DNA from: Acidobacteriota bacterium | Lineage (GTDB): Bacteria; Acidobacteriota; Polarisedimenticolia; SMYD01 | Length of the DNA: 37,076 nucleotides | Assembly (NCBI GenBank): GCA_027295805.1 | Contig: JAPUKF010000095.1 | Span: 1-37,076, forward strand | Direction: 5' to 3' | Part shown: piece after piece, positions 1 through 8,480 of the stretch | How the letters are laid out: each line of letters opens with the position of its first letter | Position numbering within the stretch: position 1 is the first letter of the stretch | Notes under the pieces: model-generated | What the model saw: the letters and a program-made list of their open reading frames with translations, nothing else | The model's database searches: none | What the model was told of the DNA's origin: nothing | Program-made: the position numbers and the translations under genes

Positions 1-270
1 CACATAATCGGCGTGACCCGGACAATCCACGTGGGCGTAATGACGCTTCTCCGTCTCGTACTCCACGTGGGATGTGGCGATGGTGATGCCGCGCTCACGC
101 TCCTCCGGGGCATTATCGATGGAGTCGAACGACCGCACCGCCACCTTGGAGTTGCTCTCCGCAAGAATCTTGGTGATCGCCGCCGTCAACGTCGTCTTGC
201 CGTGATCCACGTGCCCGATAGTGCCCACGTTCACGTGCGGCTTCGTGCGCTCGAATTTCTCCTTCGCCAT
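1..270 (-). CDS. tuf: Elongation factor Tu, N-terminal part (truncated by window edge)
   Basis: Reverse-strand translation from ATG at 270: [91 protein letters not shown]1 P-loop GHVDHGKT and DCPGHADY are EF-Tu hallmarks. Confidence 0.98.
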   Translation of the reverse strand, partial: MAKEKFERTKPHVNVGTIGHVDHGKTTLTAAITKILAESNSKVAVRSFDSIDNAPEERERGITIATSHVEYETEKRHYAHVDCPGHADYV

Positions 271-287
271 GCTTAACCAACTCCTCT

Positions 288-303
288 CGTGCGCGTTCGC
301 ACG
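288..303 (-). other. Small perfect hairpin (6-bp stem, 4-nt loop) in the tRNA-tuf intergenic transcript
   Basis: cgtgcg-cgtt-cgcacg; possible processing or structural element, function unknown. Confidence 0.35.
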
Positions 304-351
304 CGCCTTCGTTCAACCCGCGAGGCCCGGCCCTTTCCTCAGGATCGATCG

Positions 352-426
352 TGGAGCCCACGACCGGATTTGAACCGGTGACCCCTTCCTTACCAAGGAA
401 GTGCTCTACCCCTGAGCCACGTGGGC
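352..426 (-). tRNA. tRNA-Thr (anticodon GGT), CCA encoded
   Basis: Reverse strand GCCCACGTGGCTCAGGGGTAGAGCACTTCCTTGGTAAGGAAGGGGTCACCGGTTCAAATCCGGTCGTGGGCTCCA; cloverleaf pairs by eye, loop TTGGTAA. Confidence 0.96.
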
Positions 427-457
427 GCCTTGACTAAACCCTCATTCATCTTCACTC

Positions 458-533
458 TGGAGCGGGAAACGGGGCTCGAACCCGCGACCCTCAGCTTGGA
501 AGGCTGATGCTCTACCAACTGAGCTATTCCCGC
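458..533 (-). tRNA. tRNA-Gly (anticodon TCC), CCA encoded
   Basis: Reverse strand GCGGGAATAGCTCAGTTGGTAGAGCATCAGCCTTCCAAGCTGAGGGTCGCGGGTTCGAGCCCCGTTTCCCGCTCCA; anticodon loop CTTCCAA. Confidence 0.96.
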
Positions 534-570
534 CCATGCTGCTGGTCCCACCCCAAGCCGTCTTTCGGCC

Positions 571-656
571 TGGTGGGGAGAGAAGGATTCGAACCTTCGA
601 AGCCGTACGGCGACAGATTTACAGTCTGTTCCCTTTGACCACTCGGGAATCTCCCC
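571..656 (-). tRNA. tRNA-Tyr (anticodon GTA), long variable arm, CCA encoded
   Basis: Reverse strand GGGGAGATTCCCGAGTGGTCAAAGGGAACAGACTGTAAATCTGTCGCCGTACGGCTTCGAAGGTTCGAATCCTTCTCTCCCCACCA. Confidence 0.96.
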
Positions 657-796
657 GTGAAAGCAAGCTTCCACGCCATCGCGTCGAACCCGGATCCTGC
701 CGCCCTCTCTCAGCCCCATGTGTCCCGCCAAGTCCTTTACTCTGTGGGCCTACCAGAACACCGCCAACTCCGGACCCGCACCTCGCGGTGCAATTC

Positions 797-871
797 TGGA
801 GCTGGCGAGAGGATTCGAACCTCCGACCTGCTGATTACAAATCAGCTGCTCTACCCCTGAGCTACGCCAGC
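797..871 (-). tRNA. tRNA-Thr (anticodon TGT), CCA encoded
   Basis: Reverse strand GCTGGCGTAGCTCAGGGGTAGAGCAGCTGATTTGTAATCAGCAGGTCGGAGGTTCGAATCCTCTCGCCAGCTCCA. Confidence 0.96.
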
Positions 872-885
872 GGCACGAAACCGAA

Positions 886-914
886 ATCCTAGCACTGGAA
901 AAGGCACACCACAA
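886..914 (-). promoter_or_regulatory. Predicted sigma70-type promoter for the tRNA-tuf operon (-35 TTGTGG, 17-bp spacer, extended -10 TGC-TAGGAT)
   Basis: Reverse strand TTGTGG-TGTGCCTTTTCCAGTGC-TAGGAT; -10 ends 15 bp upstream of the first tRNA. Confidence 0.6.
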
Positions 915-1023
915 CCCACCCCCGGGCCCCGGCTGGGCACAAACCTCCCCGGGACTCCGAAGACCCTTGGAACAGCGTGCATCTTCCCATAATTGCAAGG
1001 AAAAATCCAGCCCTTCCAGGAAA

Positions 1024-1764
1024 CTACTCCGGAGAACGGCGCTGGCGCAGGACTTCGTAGCAGGCGATCCCGAACGCCACAGAGACGTTCAGGGAATCGA
1101 TGCCCGCGACCATGGGCAACGCCAGGCGGACATCGCACTTGCGCCGCAAAAGGGGGCGCAGGCCTCCACCCTCCCCACCCATGACAAGAGCCACGGGCTG
1201 GGTCAGATCAAACGCCCCCCAGAGCGGCTTTCCAGCCGCCTCCACGCCAATAACCCAGATTCCCCTTGCTTTCAGGTCTTCAAGAAAGCGAGCCAGGTTC
1301 CCCACGCGTGCCACCGGGACGCGCCCGGCCAGGCCCGCGGAAGCCTTGATCACCGTCGCCGTCAGACCTACAGCCCCTCGCCTGGGGATGAAGACCCCCT
1401 GAACACCTGCCGCTGCCGCCGTCCGCAGGAGAGCACCCAGATTACGCGGATCCTGGACACCGTCCAGGACCAGGAGCAAGGCGGGCGGCGTGACGGCGGC
1501 GAGCACGCCTGCCGCGTCGTGATAGGGCAGCACCGCCGTCCAGGCCACCACCCCCTGGTGAGCGCCATGACCGGCCAGGCGATCCAACTGGCGCCGCTCT
1601 TCCTGGCGTACCGGGATGCCGCGGCGGCGCGCACCTTCCACGATGCTGCGCAGTCCTGCTCCGTGTTGCCCCCGGGAAACCACAATCCTTTCCACGGGGC
1701 TGCCCTCCTCCAGCAGATTGCGCACCGGCTGGAGGCCGTAAACCAGCGCCGCTCCCTCGCTCAA
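1024..1764 (-). CDS. rlmB: TrmH/SpoU-family 23S rRNA 2'-O-ribose methyltransferase (RlmB-like)
   Basis: From TTG: SEGAALVYGLQPVRNLLEEG...LVLDGVQDPRNLGALLRTAAAAGVQGVFIPRR...VMGGEGGGLRPLLRRKCDVRLALPMVAGIDSLNVSVAFGIACYEVLRQR; three SpoU motifs present. Start overlaps the ispF stop. Confidence 0.93.
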   Translation of the reverse strand: MSEGAALVYGLQPVRNLLEEGSPVERIVVSRGQHGAGLRSIVEGARRRGIPVRQEERRQLDRLAGHGAHQGVVAWTAVLPYHDAAGVLAAVTPPALLLVLDGVQDPRNLGALLRTAAAAGVQGVFIPRRGAVGLTATVIKASAGLAGRVPVARVGNLARFLEDLKARGIWVIGVEAAGKPLWGAFDLTQPVALVMGGEGGGLRPLLRRKCDVRLALPMVAGIDSLNVSVAFGIACYEVLRQRRSPE

Positions 1765-2258
1765 CCAGCCTCCGAGGTGGCCGCGGTGGACCCGATAAGA
1801 ACCACGGCCTGAGCGGCGATTCCCTCCCGGCGTCCCACGGCACCCAGCGCGTCTGTGGAGGTGGCCTTGATGCTGACATCGGCCACAGCCATCTCCAAAG
1901 CTCCCGCCACCGCCTCGTGCATGGCCGGGAGATGCGGCGCCATACGGGGCTCCTGGGCAATAATGACGGAATCCACATTCCCCGGCCGCCAACCAGCCAC
2001 TGCCAGCATGCGTCGGACTTCCCTCAGGAACTCGAGACTGGAGCATTCCTCCCAGCGCGGATCGCTGGTGGGGAAATGTCGACCGATGTCCCCAAGGCCT
2101 GCGGCCCCAAGCAGGGAATCGACAATGGCATGGCTGAGAACATCTGCGTCCGAATGGCCTTCCAGTCCCCGCTCATGGGGGATGGTGACCCCGCCGATGA
2201 CAAGGGCTCGTGCCGGTCCAAAAGCATGAACATCCACCCCCAGCCCTACACGGATCAT
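1761..2258 (-). CDS. ispF: 2-C-methyl-D-erythritol 2,4-cyclodiphosphate synthase
   Basis: MIRVGLGVDVHAFGPARALVIGGVTIPHERGLEGHSDADVLSHAIVDSLLGAAGLGDIGRHFPTSDPRW...; DVH and HSDADVLSHA motifs. Confidence 0.97.
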   Translation of the reverse strand: MIRVGLGVDVHAFGPARALVIGGVTIPHERGLEGHSDADVLSHAIVDSLLGAAGLGDIGRHFPTSDPRWEECSSLEFLREVRRMLAVAGWRPGNVDSVIIAQEPRMAPHLPAMHEAVAGALEMAVADVSIKATSTDALGAVGRREGIAAQAVVLIGSTAATSEAG

Positions 2259-2953
2259 GCCGGTTCCTCCCGTTTCTTGCTCCGGTCGGCCAGAATGGCC
2301 TCAACGAGGAGAAGATCGCCAGCCCGGGTCACCTTGAAATTCTCCTCGGCTCCGGAAACCACCACCACGGGAGCTCCCAGGCCCTCCACCAGGGCCGCAT
2401 CATCACTGGCCTGAAGGCCGCCCTCCCGAGCCCGGGCATGTGCCCGGCGCAGCAATTCCACCCGGAACCCCTGAGGCGTCTGAACACGTGCCAGATGCCG
2501 CCTCTCCAGGGTGGCGCGCACGCGCCCCCCCTCCACCTCCTTGATGGTGTCGGCACAGGGAAGGACGGGAATCGCCGCCCCCACAACCATCGCGGCCCGG
2601 CGCACGTCCCTGATGACGCGCGCGGGCAGAAGAGGGCGCGCCGCATCATGCACCAGAACCAGACCATCAGAAGGCAGCATAGCCAGGCCCGCTGCCACCG
2701 AATCCTGCCGTTCCCTTCCTCCGGCAACGGCGCACACGGGCAATGGCCAGGCTGCGGCCCCGCCCAGATAGCGCTCCAGGTCGGAGGGATCCGGCAAGAC
2801 CATGATCAGATCGTCCACTTCACCGGAACGGGAAAAGGCATCCATGGCATGCCATGCCAGGGGGTGGCCTCCGCATGCCTGAAACTGCTTGGCCAAGGCG
2901 GCCCCCAGGCGCTCTCCGCGCCCGGCGCCGACGATCAGGGCAGTGGTGCGCAT
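2255..2953 (-). CDS. ispD: 2-C-methyl-D-erythritol 4-phosphate cytidylyltransferase
   Basis: MRTTALIVGAGRGERLGAALAKQFQACGGHPLAWHAMDAF...GRERQDSVAAGL...VLVHDAARPLLP...QTPQGFR...SDDAALVEGLG. Confidence 0.96.
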   Translation of the reverse strand: MRTTALIVGAGRGERLGAALAKQFQACGGHPLAWHAMDAFSRSGEVDDLIMVLPDPSDLERYLGGAAAWPLPVCAVAGGRERQDSVAAGLAMLPSDGLVLVHDAARPLLPARVIRDVRRAAMVVGAAIPVLPCADTIKEVEGGRVRATLERRHLARVQTPQGFRVELLRRAHARAREGGLQASDDAALVEGLGAPVVVVSGAEENFKVTRAGDLLLVEAILADRSKKREEPA

Positions 2954-2971
2954 GGCAACCCCGGGCTTGAC

Positions 2972-3532
2972 TCAGGCCTCCTGAAGTTCCGTGACCTTAT
3001 GCTTCACGATCTCATCCACCTTGTCGCATGCCGCCTCGGTTTTCTTCTGGATTTCGTCGTAGCCCTTGTGTTCTTCGTCCTCGGAGATCCCCTTCTCCTT
3101 CTCCAGCGCCTTGGTGGCATCGTTTCCGTCGCGCCGCACGTGGCGGATCCCGTTTTTCGCCTCCTCGCCCAGGCCATGCACCTTCTTCTGCAGCATCTGG
3201 CGCCGCTCAGAGGTCAGGGGCGGGATCGGTACGCGAATGAGCTTGCCGTCGTTGGACGGATTCAGGCCCAGGTTGGCCGCCTGAATCGCCCTCTCGATGT
3301 CACCGATGAGGGCCGGGTCGTAGGGCTGGATGGTGATCATGCTGGCGTCGGGCACACCCAGCTTGGCGACCTGGTTCAGGGGCGATGGCGTTCCATAGTA
3401 GTCAACCCGTACGCCATCAAAAATCACCAGGCTTGCACGACCGGTGCGCACCCCCGCCAGTTCATGCATCAAATGATCAAGAGCCTGCTGCATGCGAGTC
3501 TCAATATCTTTGAAGATCTCTTTGAGCATCAT
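2972..3532 (-). CDS. frr: Ribosome recycling factor
   Basis: MMLKEIFKDIETRMQQALDHLMHELAGVRTGRASLVIFDGVRVDYYGTPSPLNQVAKLGVPDASMITIQPYD...; start placed at the ATG just after the pyrH stop rather than the longer ORF. Confidence 0.96.
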   Translation of the reverse strand: MMLKEIFKDIETRMQQALDHLMHELAGVRTGRASLVIFDGVRVDYYGTPSPLNQVAKLGVPDASMITIQPYDPALIGDIERAIQAANLGLNPSNDGKLIRVPIPPLTSERRQMLQKKVHGLGEEAKNGIRHVRRDGNDATKALEKEKGISEDEEHKGYDEIQKKTEAACDKVDEIVKHKVTELQEA

Positions 3533-3533
3533 G

Positions 3534-4265
3534 TCACGCCTTGATAAACGAACCGATGCCCTCACCATACAGGGCATTCAGAATATTTCCGGGCTTGGTC
3601 ATGTCGAAAACCCCGATGGTCATCTGGTTGTCCTGGCAGAGAGAGATGGCCGTGGCATCCATCACCTTCAGGCCCTCCTGGAGGGCCTGCCGGTAGGTCA
3701 CATGCTTCAGAAGGCGGGCATCAGCGTGATGCACCGGGTCTGCAGAGTAGACCCCGTTGACCTTGGTCCCCTTGAGCAGGATATCGGCGCGAACCTCCAT
3801 GGCTCGTAGAGCCGCGGCGGAATCGGTGGTGAAGTAGGGATTCCCCGTCCCGGCCGCAACCAGAACCACACGCCCCTTCTCAAGGTGCCGGATGGCTCGT
3901 CGCCGGATATATGGCTCCGCCACGGAGCGAATCTCCAGGGCCGAGAGGACCCGGGTGACGACCCCCGCCTTTTCCAGGGAATCCTGGAGTGCCAGGGAAT
4001 TGATCAGGGTGGCCAGCATGCCCATGTGGTCCCCTGTGACCCGGTCCATGCCGGTGTTCCCGGCGGCCACCCCACGGAAGATGTTGCCACCTCCCAGAAC
4101 CAGGGCAATCTGAATCCCGGCGGTGGAGGCCTCATGGATCTCGGCGGCGATGCGGGTGACCACGCCCTGATCGATGCCGAAAGTCTGCCCTCCCATGAGG
4201 GCTTCACCGGAGAGCTTGAGTAGAACCCTCCCGTACGTCTTTTTCCTGGCGGCAACGGCGGTCAT
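3534..4265 (-). CDS. pyrH: UMP kinase
   Basis: [84 protein letters not shown]... Confidence 0.98.
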   Translation of the reverse strand: MTAVAARKKTYGRVLLKLSGEALMGGQTFGIDQGVVTRIAAEIHEASTAGIQIALVLGGGNIFRGVAAGNTGMDRVTGDHMGMLATLINSLALQDSLEKAGVVTRVLSALEIRSVAEPYIRRRAIRHLEKGRVVLVAAGTGNPYFTTDSAAALRAMEVRADILLKGTKVNGVYSADPVHHADARLLKHVTYRQALQEGLKVMDATAISLCQDNQMTIGVFDMTKPGNILNALYGEGIGSFIKA

Positions 4266-4292
4266 GGGGTCCCCGTGGCCTTCCCGCCGGCT

Positions 4293-4943
4293 TCAGGTAC
4301 CGGCCTGAGCAGACACCTCTGTTGCAAAGTCATCCTGCCGCCTTTCAAGGCCTTCCCCCAGCCCGAAACGGACGAAGCGGCGAACACTCATATTCTCACC
4401 CAGCTTGACGATGGCTTCATGCACCACCTCTTGAATGGTATGGTCCGGATTTTTGACGAACTGCTGCTCCAGCAGACAGTTCTCCCGAAAGAAACTGTCC
4501 AGCTTCCCGCTCACGATCTTGTCCAGGATCTTCTCCGGCTTCCCGCTGGCCAGGGCCTGCTCCCGGTAGATGCTGCGTTCCTTCTCCACCTCTTCTTTGC
4601 TCACGTCCTCGCGGCGCACGAAGCGAGGATTGGAAGCGGCCACATGCATGGCGATGTCCCGGACCATGGCCTGAAAGTCCTCGTTCTTGGCCACGAAATC
4701 CGTCTCGCAGTTCACTTCCACCATGACACCGATACGCCCGCCGGCGTGAATGTACGAACCCACGGCGCCTTCGGCAGCCACCCTGCCGGACTTCTTGGCG
4801 GCGGCGGCGAGACCGCTCGTCCGCAGGATCGTGATGGCCTTATCCAGGTTCCCCTTGGCCTCCTGCAGGGCGGACTTGCATGCCATGAGCCCGGCACCGG
4901 TGCGGCCCCGCAGTTCCTTGACCTGGGTTGCACTTATTTCCAT
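4293..4943 (-). CDS. tsf: Elongation factor Ts
   Basis: MEISATQVKELRGRTGAGLMACKSALQEAKGNLDKAITILRTSGLAAAAKKSGR...VEVNCETDFVAKNEDF; SD AGAGGAAGAG before ATG. Confidence 0.97.
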   Translation of the reverse strand: MEISATQVKELRGRTGAGLMACKSALQEAKGNLDKAITILRTSGLAAAAKKSGRVAAEGAVGSYIHAGGRIGVMVEVNCETDFVAKNEDFQAMVRDIAMHVAASNPRFVRREDVSKEEVEKERSIYREQALASGKPEKILDKIVSGKLDSFFRENCLLEQQFVKNPDHTIQEVVHEAIVKLGENMSVRRFVRFGLGEGLERRQDDFATEVSAQAGT

Positions 4944-4962
4944 GTCTCTTCCTCTGATGCTG

Positions 4963-5046
4963 GCAGGACGGGTCCGCCCATCAGGCGAACGGCCGTTCGC
5001 TGGACTTCGTTCGACACAGCCGATATCCATGACGCAGCCGTCCTGC
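4963..5046 (-). other. Structured intergenic element between rpsB and tsf (candidate RNA attenuator or processing element)
   Basis: 9-bp inverted repeat gcaggacgg (4963-4971) / ccgtcctgc (5038-5046) enclosing a perfect 16-bp palindrome gcgaacggccgttcgc (4985-5000) and a second cgttcg copy (5008-5013). Confidence 0.5.
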
Positions 5047-5068
5047 GCAGGCACGTCACGTCAATCAC

Positions 5069-5950
5069 TCAGTTCTGTTTCGCTGTGCTCTCATTGGCCG
5101 GCGCCGCTCCCGATGGTCCGGCAGGCTTGGGGGCCTGCCCCCCAGGAGGCACCGTGAGAGTGATGCGCTTGCGAGGCGGTTCCTTGGGCGCTTCGACTTC
5201 AACAGCTTCCACGGCGACTTCCCCTGCCTCCGCCGCGACAGAGGCAGCACGCTCCGCGCGCCGTGTTTCATAAACACTGGCGCCTTCCATATAGCTGTCG
5301 GCGATGCAGGAGGTAAACAGCCGAATAGCCCGGATGGCATCGTCATTCCCGGGTATCACGAAATCGATCCCATCCGGGTCGCAATTGGTGTCCACCACCG
5401 CCACCACTTTAATGCCCCGCCGGTTGGCCTCTGCCACGGCAATCCGCTCTTTCTTGGGATCGATGACAAACATGGCCGGGGGAGGCTCTTTCATCTCTTT
5501 AATGCCGCAGAAGACCTTGTCCAGCTTGCCCCTTTTCTTATCGATCCGGGACAACTCTTTCTTGGAAAGACCGCTGTCTTCCTGGGCAAGCGTCTCTTCC
5601 AGCTTCTTGAGGGTGGCCACACTCTTTTTGACAGTGTCCCAGTTGGTCAGCAGCCCGCCCAGCCAGCGCTGGTTGACAAAATAGTTGCCCGAGCGTTCCG
5701 CCTCTTCGCGAATGGTTTCCTGCGCTTGCCGCTTGGTACCCACGAAGAGCAGGGGCTTGCCCTGCTCTCCCAACGACGCCACGAATTCGCAGGCTCCCTT
5801 GAAGAGGCGCAGCGTCTTCTGCAAGTCGATGATGTAGATGCCGTTACGCCGCCCGAAGATGTACGGCTTGACCTTGGGGTTCCATTTCTTGGTCTGGTGA
5901 CCGAAGTGAACGCCCGCTTCGAGCAGATCCTTGATTGACACCGACGGCAA
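5069..5950 (-). CDS. rpsB: 30S ribosomal protein S2 (with Ala/Glu/Pro-rich C-terminal tail)
   Basis: [57 protein letters not shown]... Confidence 0.98.
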   Translation of the reverse strand: MPSVSIKDLLEAGVHFGHQTKKWNPKVKPYIFGRRNGIYIIDLQKTLRLFKGACEFVASLGEQGKPLLFVGTKRQAQETIREEAERSGNYFVNQRWLGGLLTNWDTVKKSVATLKKLEETLAQEDSGLSKKELSRIDKKRGKLDKVFCGIKEMKEPPPAMFVIDPKKERIAVAEANRRGIKVVAVVDTNCDPDGIDFVIPGNDDAIRAIRLFTSCIADSYMEGASVYETRRAERAASVAAEAGEVAVEAVEVEAPKEPPRKRITLTVPPGGQAPKPAGPSGAAPANESTAKQN

Positions 5951-5973
5951 ATCTTCCTCCCTTCACCAACCAC

Positions 5974-5994
5974 CCCGGCATATCAGGAGCCGGG
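5974..5994 (-). other. Small hairpin in the rpsI-rpsB gap (possible S2 leader structure)
   Basis: cccggc-atatcagga-gccggg, 6-bp perfect stem, no T-tract. Confidence 0.3.
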
Positions 5995-6006
5995 AACAGA
6001 TTCGGA

Positions 6007-6399
6007 TCACCTCTTGGAGAACTGGAAGCGCTTGCGCGCGCCAGGCTGACCATATTTCTTGCGCTCTTTGATCCGGGAATCCCGGGTCAGAAGTCCTTCT
6101 TTTTTCATGACTGCCTTGAGATCGGCGTCGTAGCGCAAGAGCGCCCGGGTAATCCCGTGGCGGATGGCATCAGCCTGGCCCGAGATGCCCCCGCCTTTCA
6201 CGGTCGCATGGACGTCAAACTGGTCCTGGGTCTCGGTCAGCACCAGGGCCGTCCGGACCACCATACGATGTAGCTCGATGGGGAAATAGGTGTCCAGGGG
6301 ACGCTTGTTGACCTGCACCTGGCCACTGCCGGGGCGCAGAAAGACACGGGAGATAGCGCTCTTGCGCTTGCCCGTGCCGTAGTACTCGATGTCGACCAT
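6007..6399 (-). CDS. rpsI: 30S ribosomal protein S9
   Basis: [35 protein letters not shown]...[20 protein letters not shown]. Confidence 0.98.
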   Translation of the reverse strand: MVDIEYYGTGKRKSAISRVFLRPGSGQVQVNKRPLDTYFPIELHRMVVRTALVLTETQDQFDVHATVKGGGISGQADAIRHGITRALLRYDADLKAVMKKEGLLTRDSRIKERKKYGQPGARKRFQFSKR

Positions 6400-6890
6400 C
6401 AGCTTTCTCCCTGAGCGGCTGCGCGGGCTGCATGGCGTGCCCTGGTGGAACCCGGTATGGACATGGGCCGTGGCTGCTGGGCCGCGTGGGGATGCTCTGG
6501 CCCGGCATACACTTTGAGTTTGCCGATCAGCTTCCGACCCAGCTTGGTGTGAGGCAGCATGCCGGCGACAGCATCACGAAGCATCTGTGCAGGTTCTTTG
6601 ACCAGACGCTGGGCCGCCGTGGCGCTCTTGATCCCTCCCGGATAGCCGGAGTAGCGGTAGTAGATCTTCTGCTCCAGTTTGTTCCCGGTGAGGGCCACCT
6701 TCTCGGCGTTGACCACGACCACGAAGTCACCGACATCGAGAAAAGGTGTGAAGGTCGGCTTGGTCTTGCCCCGCAGCCGATCCGCCACCGCTGTGGCAAG
6801 ACGCCCGAGGATCTCGCCTTCGGCGTCGGCGATCCACCAGCCGCGCGTGATCTCCCCTCTGCGGGGGAAATAGGTCTTGTCAGATTTCAC
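6399..6890 (-). CDS. rplM: 50S ribosomal protein L13
   Basis: [86 protein letters not shown]...[14 protein letters not shown]; shares 1 nt with the rpsI start. Confidence 0.98.
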   Translation of the reverse strand: MKSDKTYFPRRGEITRGWWIADAEGEILGRLATAVADRLRGKTKPTFTPFLDVGDFVVVVNAEKVALTGNKLEQKIYYRYSGYPGGIKSATAAQRLVKEPAQMLRDAVAGMLPHTKLGRKLIGKLKVYAGPEHPHAAQQPRPMSIPGSTRARHAARAAAQGES

Positions 6891-6945
6891 TGCTGCTCCC
6901 TAGGCCGCTGCGGGACGGCCCTTTCACAAACCGACAGCCTCTCCA

Positions 6946-6993
6946 GTCAAGACACAGACTAAGGAGGGTCACTATCTGTCAAGACACAGACTA
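6946..6993 (-). repeat. Direct repeat, two copies of 16 bp (gtcaagacacagacta at 6946-6961 and 6978-6993), in the rplM 5' leader
   Basis: Exact 16-bp identity, 32-bp period; second copy overlaps a 7-bp inverted repeat ggagggt (6963-6969)/accctcc (6993-6999). Confidence 0.85.
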
Positions 6994-6999
6994 CCCTCC

Positions 7000-7015
7000 C
7001 CCGATCTGCATCGGG
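7000..7015 (-). other. Hairpin in the rplM leader (6-bp stem, 4-nt loop)
   Basis: cccgat-ctgc-atcggg. Confidence 0.5.
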
Positions 7016-7037
7016 CTGAGAAGCTGAAATCGGCTTT

Positions 7038-7066
7038 ACTTTACAGGGGGAGCTGGCCGGCGTCAA
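7038..7066 (-). promoter_or_regulatory. Predicted sigma70-type promoter for the rplM superoperon (-35 TTGACG, 17-bp spacer, -10 TAAAGT)
   Basis: Reverse strand TTGACG-CCGGCCAGCTCCCCCTG-TAAAGT; predicted ~140-nt leader to the rplM ATG. Confidence 0.65.
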
Positions 7067-8424
7067 CGGGGCCCCGCGGATCTTTCCCTCTCAAGCCGAG
7101 CCAGAACCTCGATTTCAGCCGTCTGCGGAAAAAGATCGAACGGTGTCACGCTCACCGTACGATAGCCGGCACCGTCCAGGCGGGCCAGGTCCCGGGCCAG
7201 GGTCGCCGGATGGCAGGAAATATAGGCAATACGGGTCACCCCCAGGTCGGCGAGCTGCTCAGGCAGGCGCGCGTGCAATCCGCCTCGGGGCGGATTCACC
7301 GCCGCCGCCGGGAACTGGCGCCCCACCACCACCAGGCTGGCGACCACAACGCGAACCTCACCTTGCAGGAAGCGAATTGCAGGATCTTTCGCGGTGGCCC
7401 GGCGCCCCTGGCGAATCGCCGTCGGTGAACTCTCGACGGCCACGGCGCCGTCGAAATCCCGGCGCCCGGCTCTGGCCAGCACGCCGACACCGGCGTAGAG
7501 ATCCAGCAGGATCCCCGGGGCCGCGGGCCGCAGCCAATCGAGGGCTTTCTCGTACAGAACCGAGGCCCCGGCCGGGTGGGTCTGCAGGAAAACCCTCGGG
7601 TCCAGGGGTACCTGGACACCTGCCAGCTCTTCCCAGGAGTCATCCGGCCCCGCCAGATGCCTGACCTCGCCGGCACGGCCCAGAGCGATGGAAAGTCCCG
7701 GGTGGGCGGCGGCCAGCGCCTCAAGACGCCTGGCGACTGCAGCAGGAGGCACACCGCTCCAGGCGATGGCGAGATGAACCCGGTCCTGCGCCAGAGAATG
7801 GCGGATATCAAGGCGCAGGGGACCATCTCCCAGGTCCTTGAAAGAGGAATCAGGGGCCAGAGCGGCCCGGGCCACCGCCAGAATGGACATGATGCGCGGA
7901 TGAGGCAGATGGCATTCCGCCAGATCCAGCAACTTGCCGCCGCGCTCATGCAAGCCTATGGCCAGCCGGCCGCCGTCTGTCCGGCCCGCGGTGAACGCCA
8001 TGCGACCGCGGTATCCATATGCCTCCCCCACGGCGAGGGCTTCATCCACCGGAACGTCACCGAGACCGGCCTGACGGTGCAGCAGCTCCCGCAGCCGCCG
8101 GGCCTTGAAAAGCCGTTGCGCCGCAGGGGCCTGCATCTGCAGGGAGCATCCGCCGCAGACGCCGAAGTGACGGCAGCGGGGCGCGACACGGTCCGGCGAG
8201 GGCCGCAGGAGAGTCTCCAGGCGGGCATCCACGCGGTTGCGATGACGCCGGCTCACCCGTGCCGCGACGCGGTCACCGGGAATGCCGTCCGGCACCATGA
8301 CCACCAGGCCGCTGTCAGTGCGCCCAACGCCCTGACCGTGGGAGCCCAGGTCCGCCACATCCAGTTCCAGCCGGGTTCCCTCAGCAGGCAGAGAGACTGG
8401 CGTTGCTGACTTTCGTTCCGTCAT
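7063..8424 (-). CDS. TRAM-domain RumA/TrmA-type RNA (uracil-5-)methyltransferase (RlmD-like)
   Basis: TRAM-like N-terminus (GTRLELDVADLGSHGQGVGR...VMVPDGIPGDRV), Fe-S cysteines CRHFGVCGGC plus a later ECHLPHP, catalytic SCHPATLARD, C-terminal FDLFPQTAEIEVL. Confidence 0.92.
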   Translation of the reverse strand: MTERKSATPVSLPAEGTRLELDVADLGSHGQGVGRTDSGLVVMVPDGIPGDRVAARVSRRHRNRVDARLETLLRPSPDRVAPRCRHFGVCGGCSLQMQAPAAQRLFKARRLRELLHRQAGLGDVPVDEALAVGEAYGYRGRMAFTAGRTDGGRLAIGLHERGGKLLDLAECHLPHPRIMSILAVARAALAPDSSFKDLGDGPLRLDIRHSLAQDRVHLAIAWSGVPPAAVARRLEALAAAHPGLSIALGRAGEVRHLAGPDDSWEELAGVQVPLDPRVFLQTHPAGASVLYEKALDWLRPAAPGILLDLYAGVGVLARAGRRDFDGAVAVESSPTAIRQGRRATAKDPAIRFLQGEVRVVVASLVVVGRQFPAAAVNPPRGGLHARLPEQLADLGVTRIAYISCHPATLARDLARLDGAGYRTVSVTPFDLFPQTAEIEVLARLERERSAGPR

Positions 8425-8480
8425 GACATCCAGTGTAGACGCCGGCGCCCCCATTGCGTGGGGAAGATAGAATCCGGGCC

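Noticed and set aside
352-871. tRNA cluster as a mobile-element integration site
   Set aside because: No integrase-like ORF, no duplicated tRNA 3' end; the cluster matches the ancestral Thr-Tyr-Gly-Thr-tuf arrangement.
2210-3544. 444-aa plus-strand ORF opposite ispD/frr
   Set aside because: Antisense to clearly recognisable ispD and frr; no family motif in its translation; long shadow ORFs are expected at this GC content.
4944-5054. N-terminal extension of EF-Ts to ATG 5054
   Set aside because: EF-Ts normally begins at MEISATQVKELR; the extension reads through the structured intergenic element and has no EF-Ts similarity.
6946-6993. Possible CRISPR-like repeat
   Set aside because: Only two 16-bp copies, no cas genes, located in the rplM leader.
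6971-6993. Second promoter using TTGACA in the direct repeat region
   Set aside because: The -35 match is perfect but no good -10 lies at 16-18 bp (only TAGTCT at 15); the upstream TTGACG-17-TAAAGT is better.
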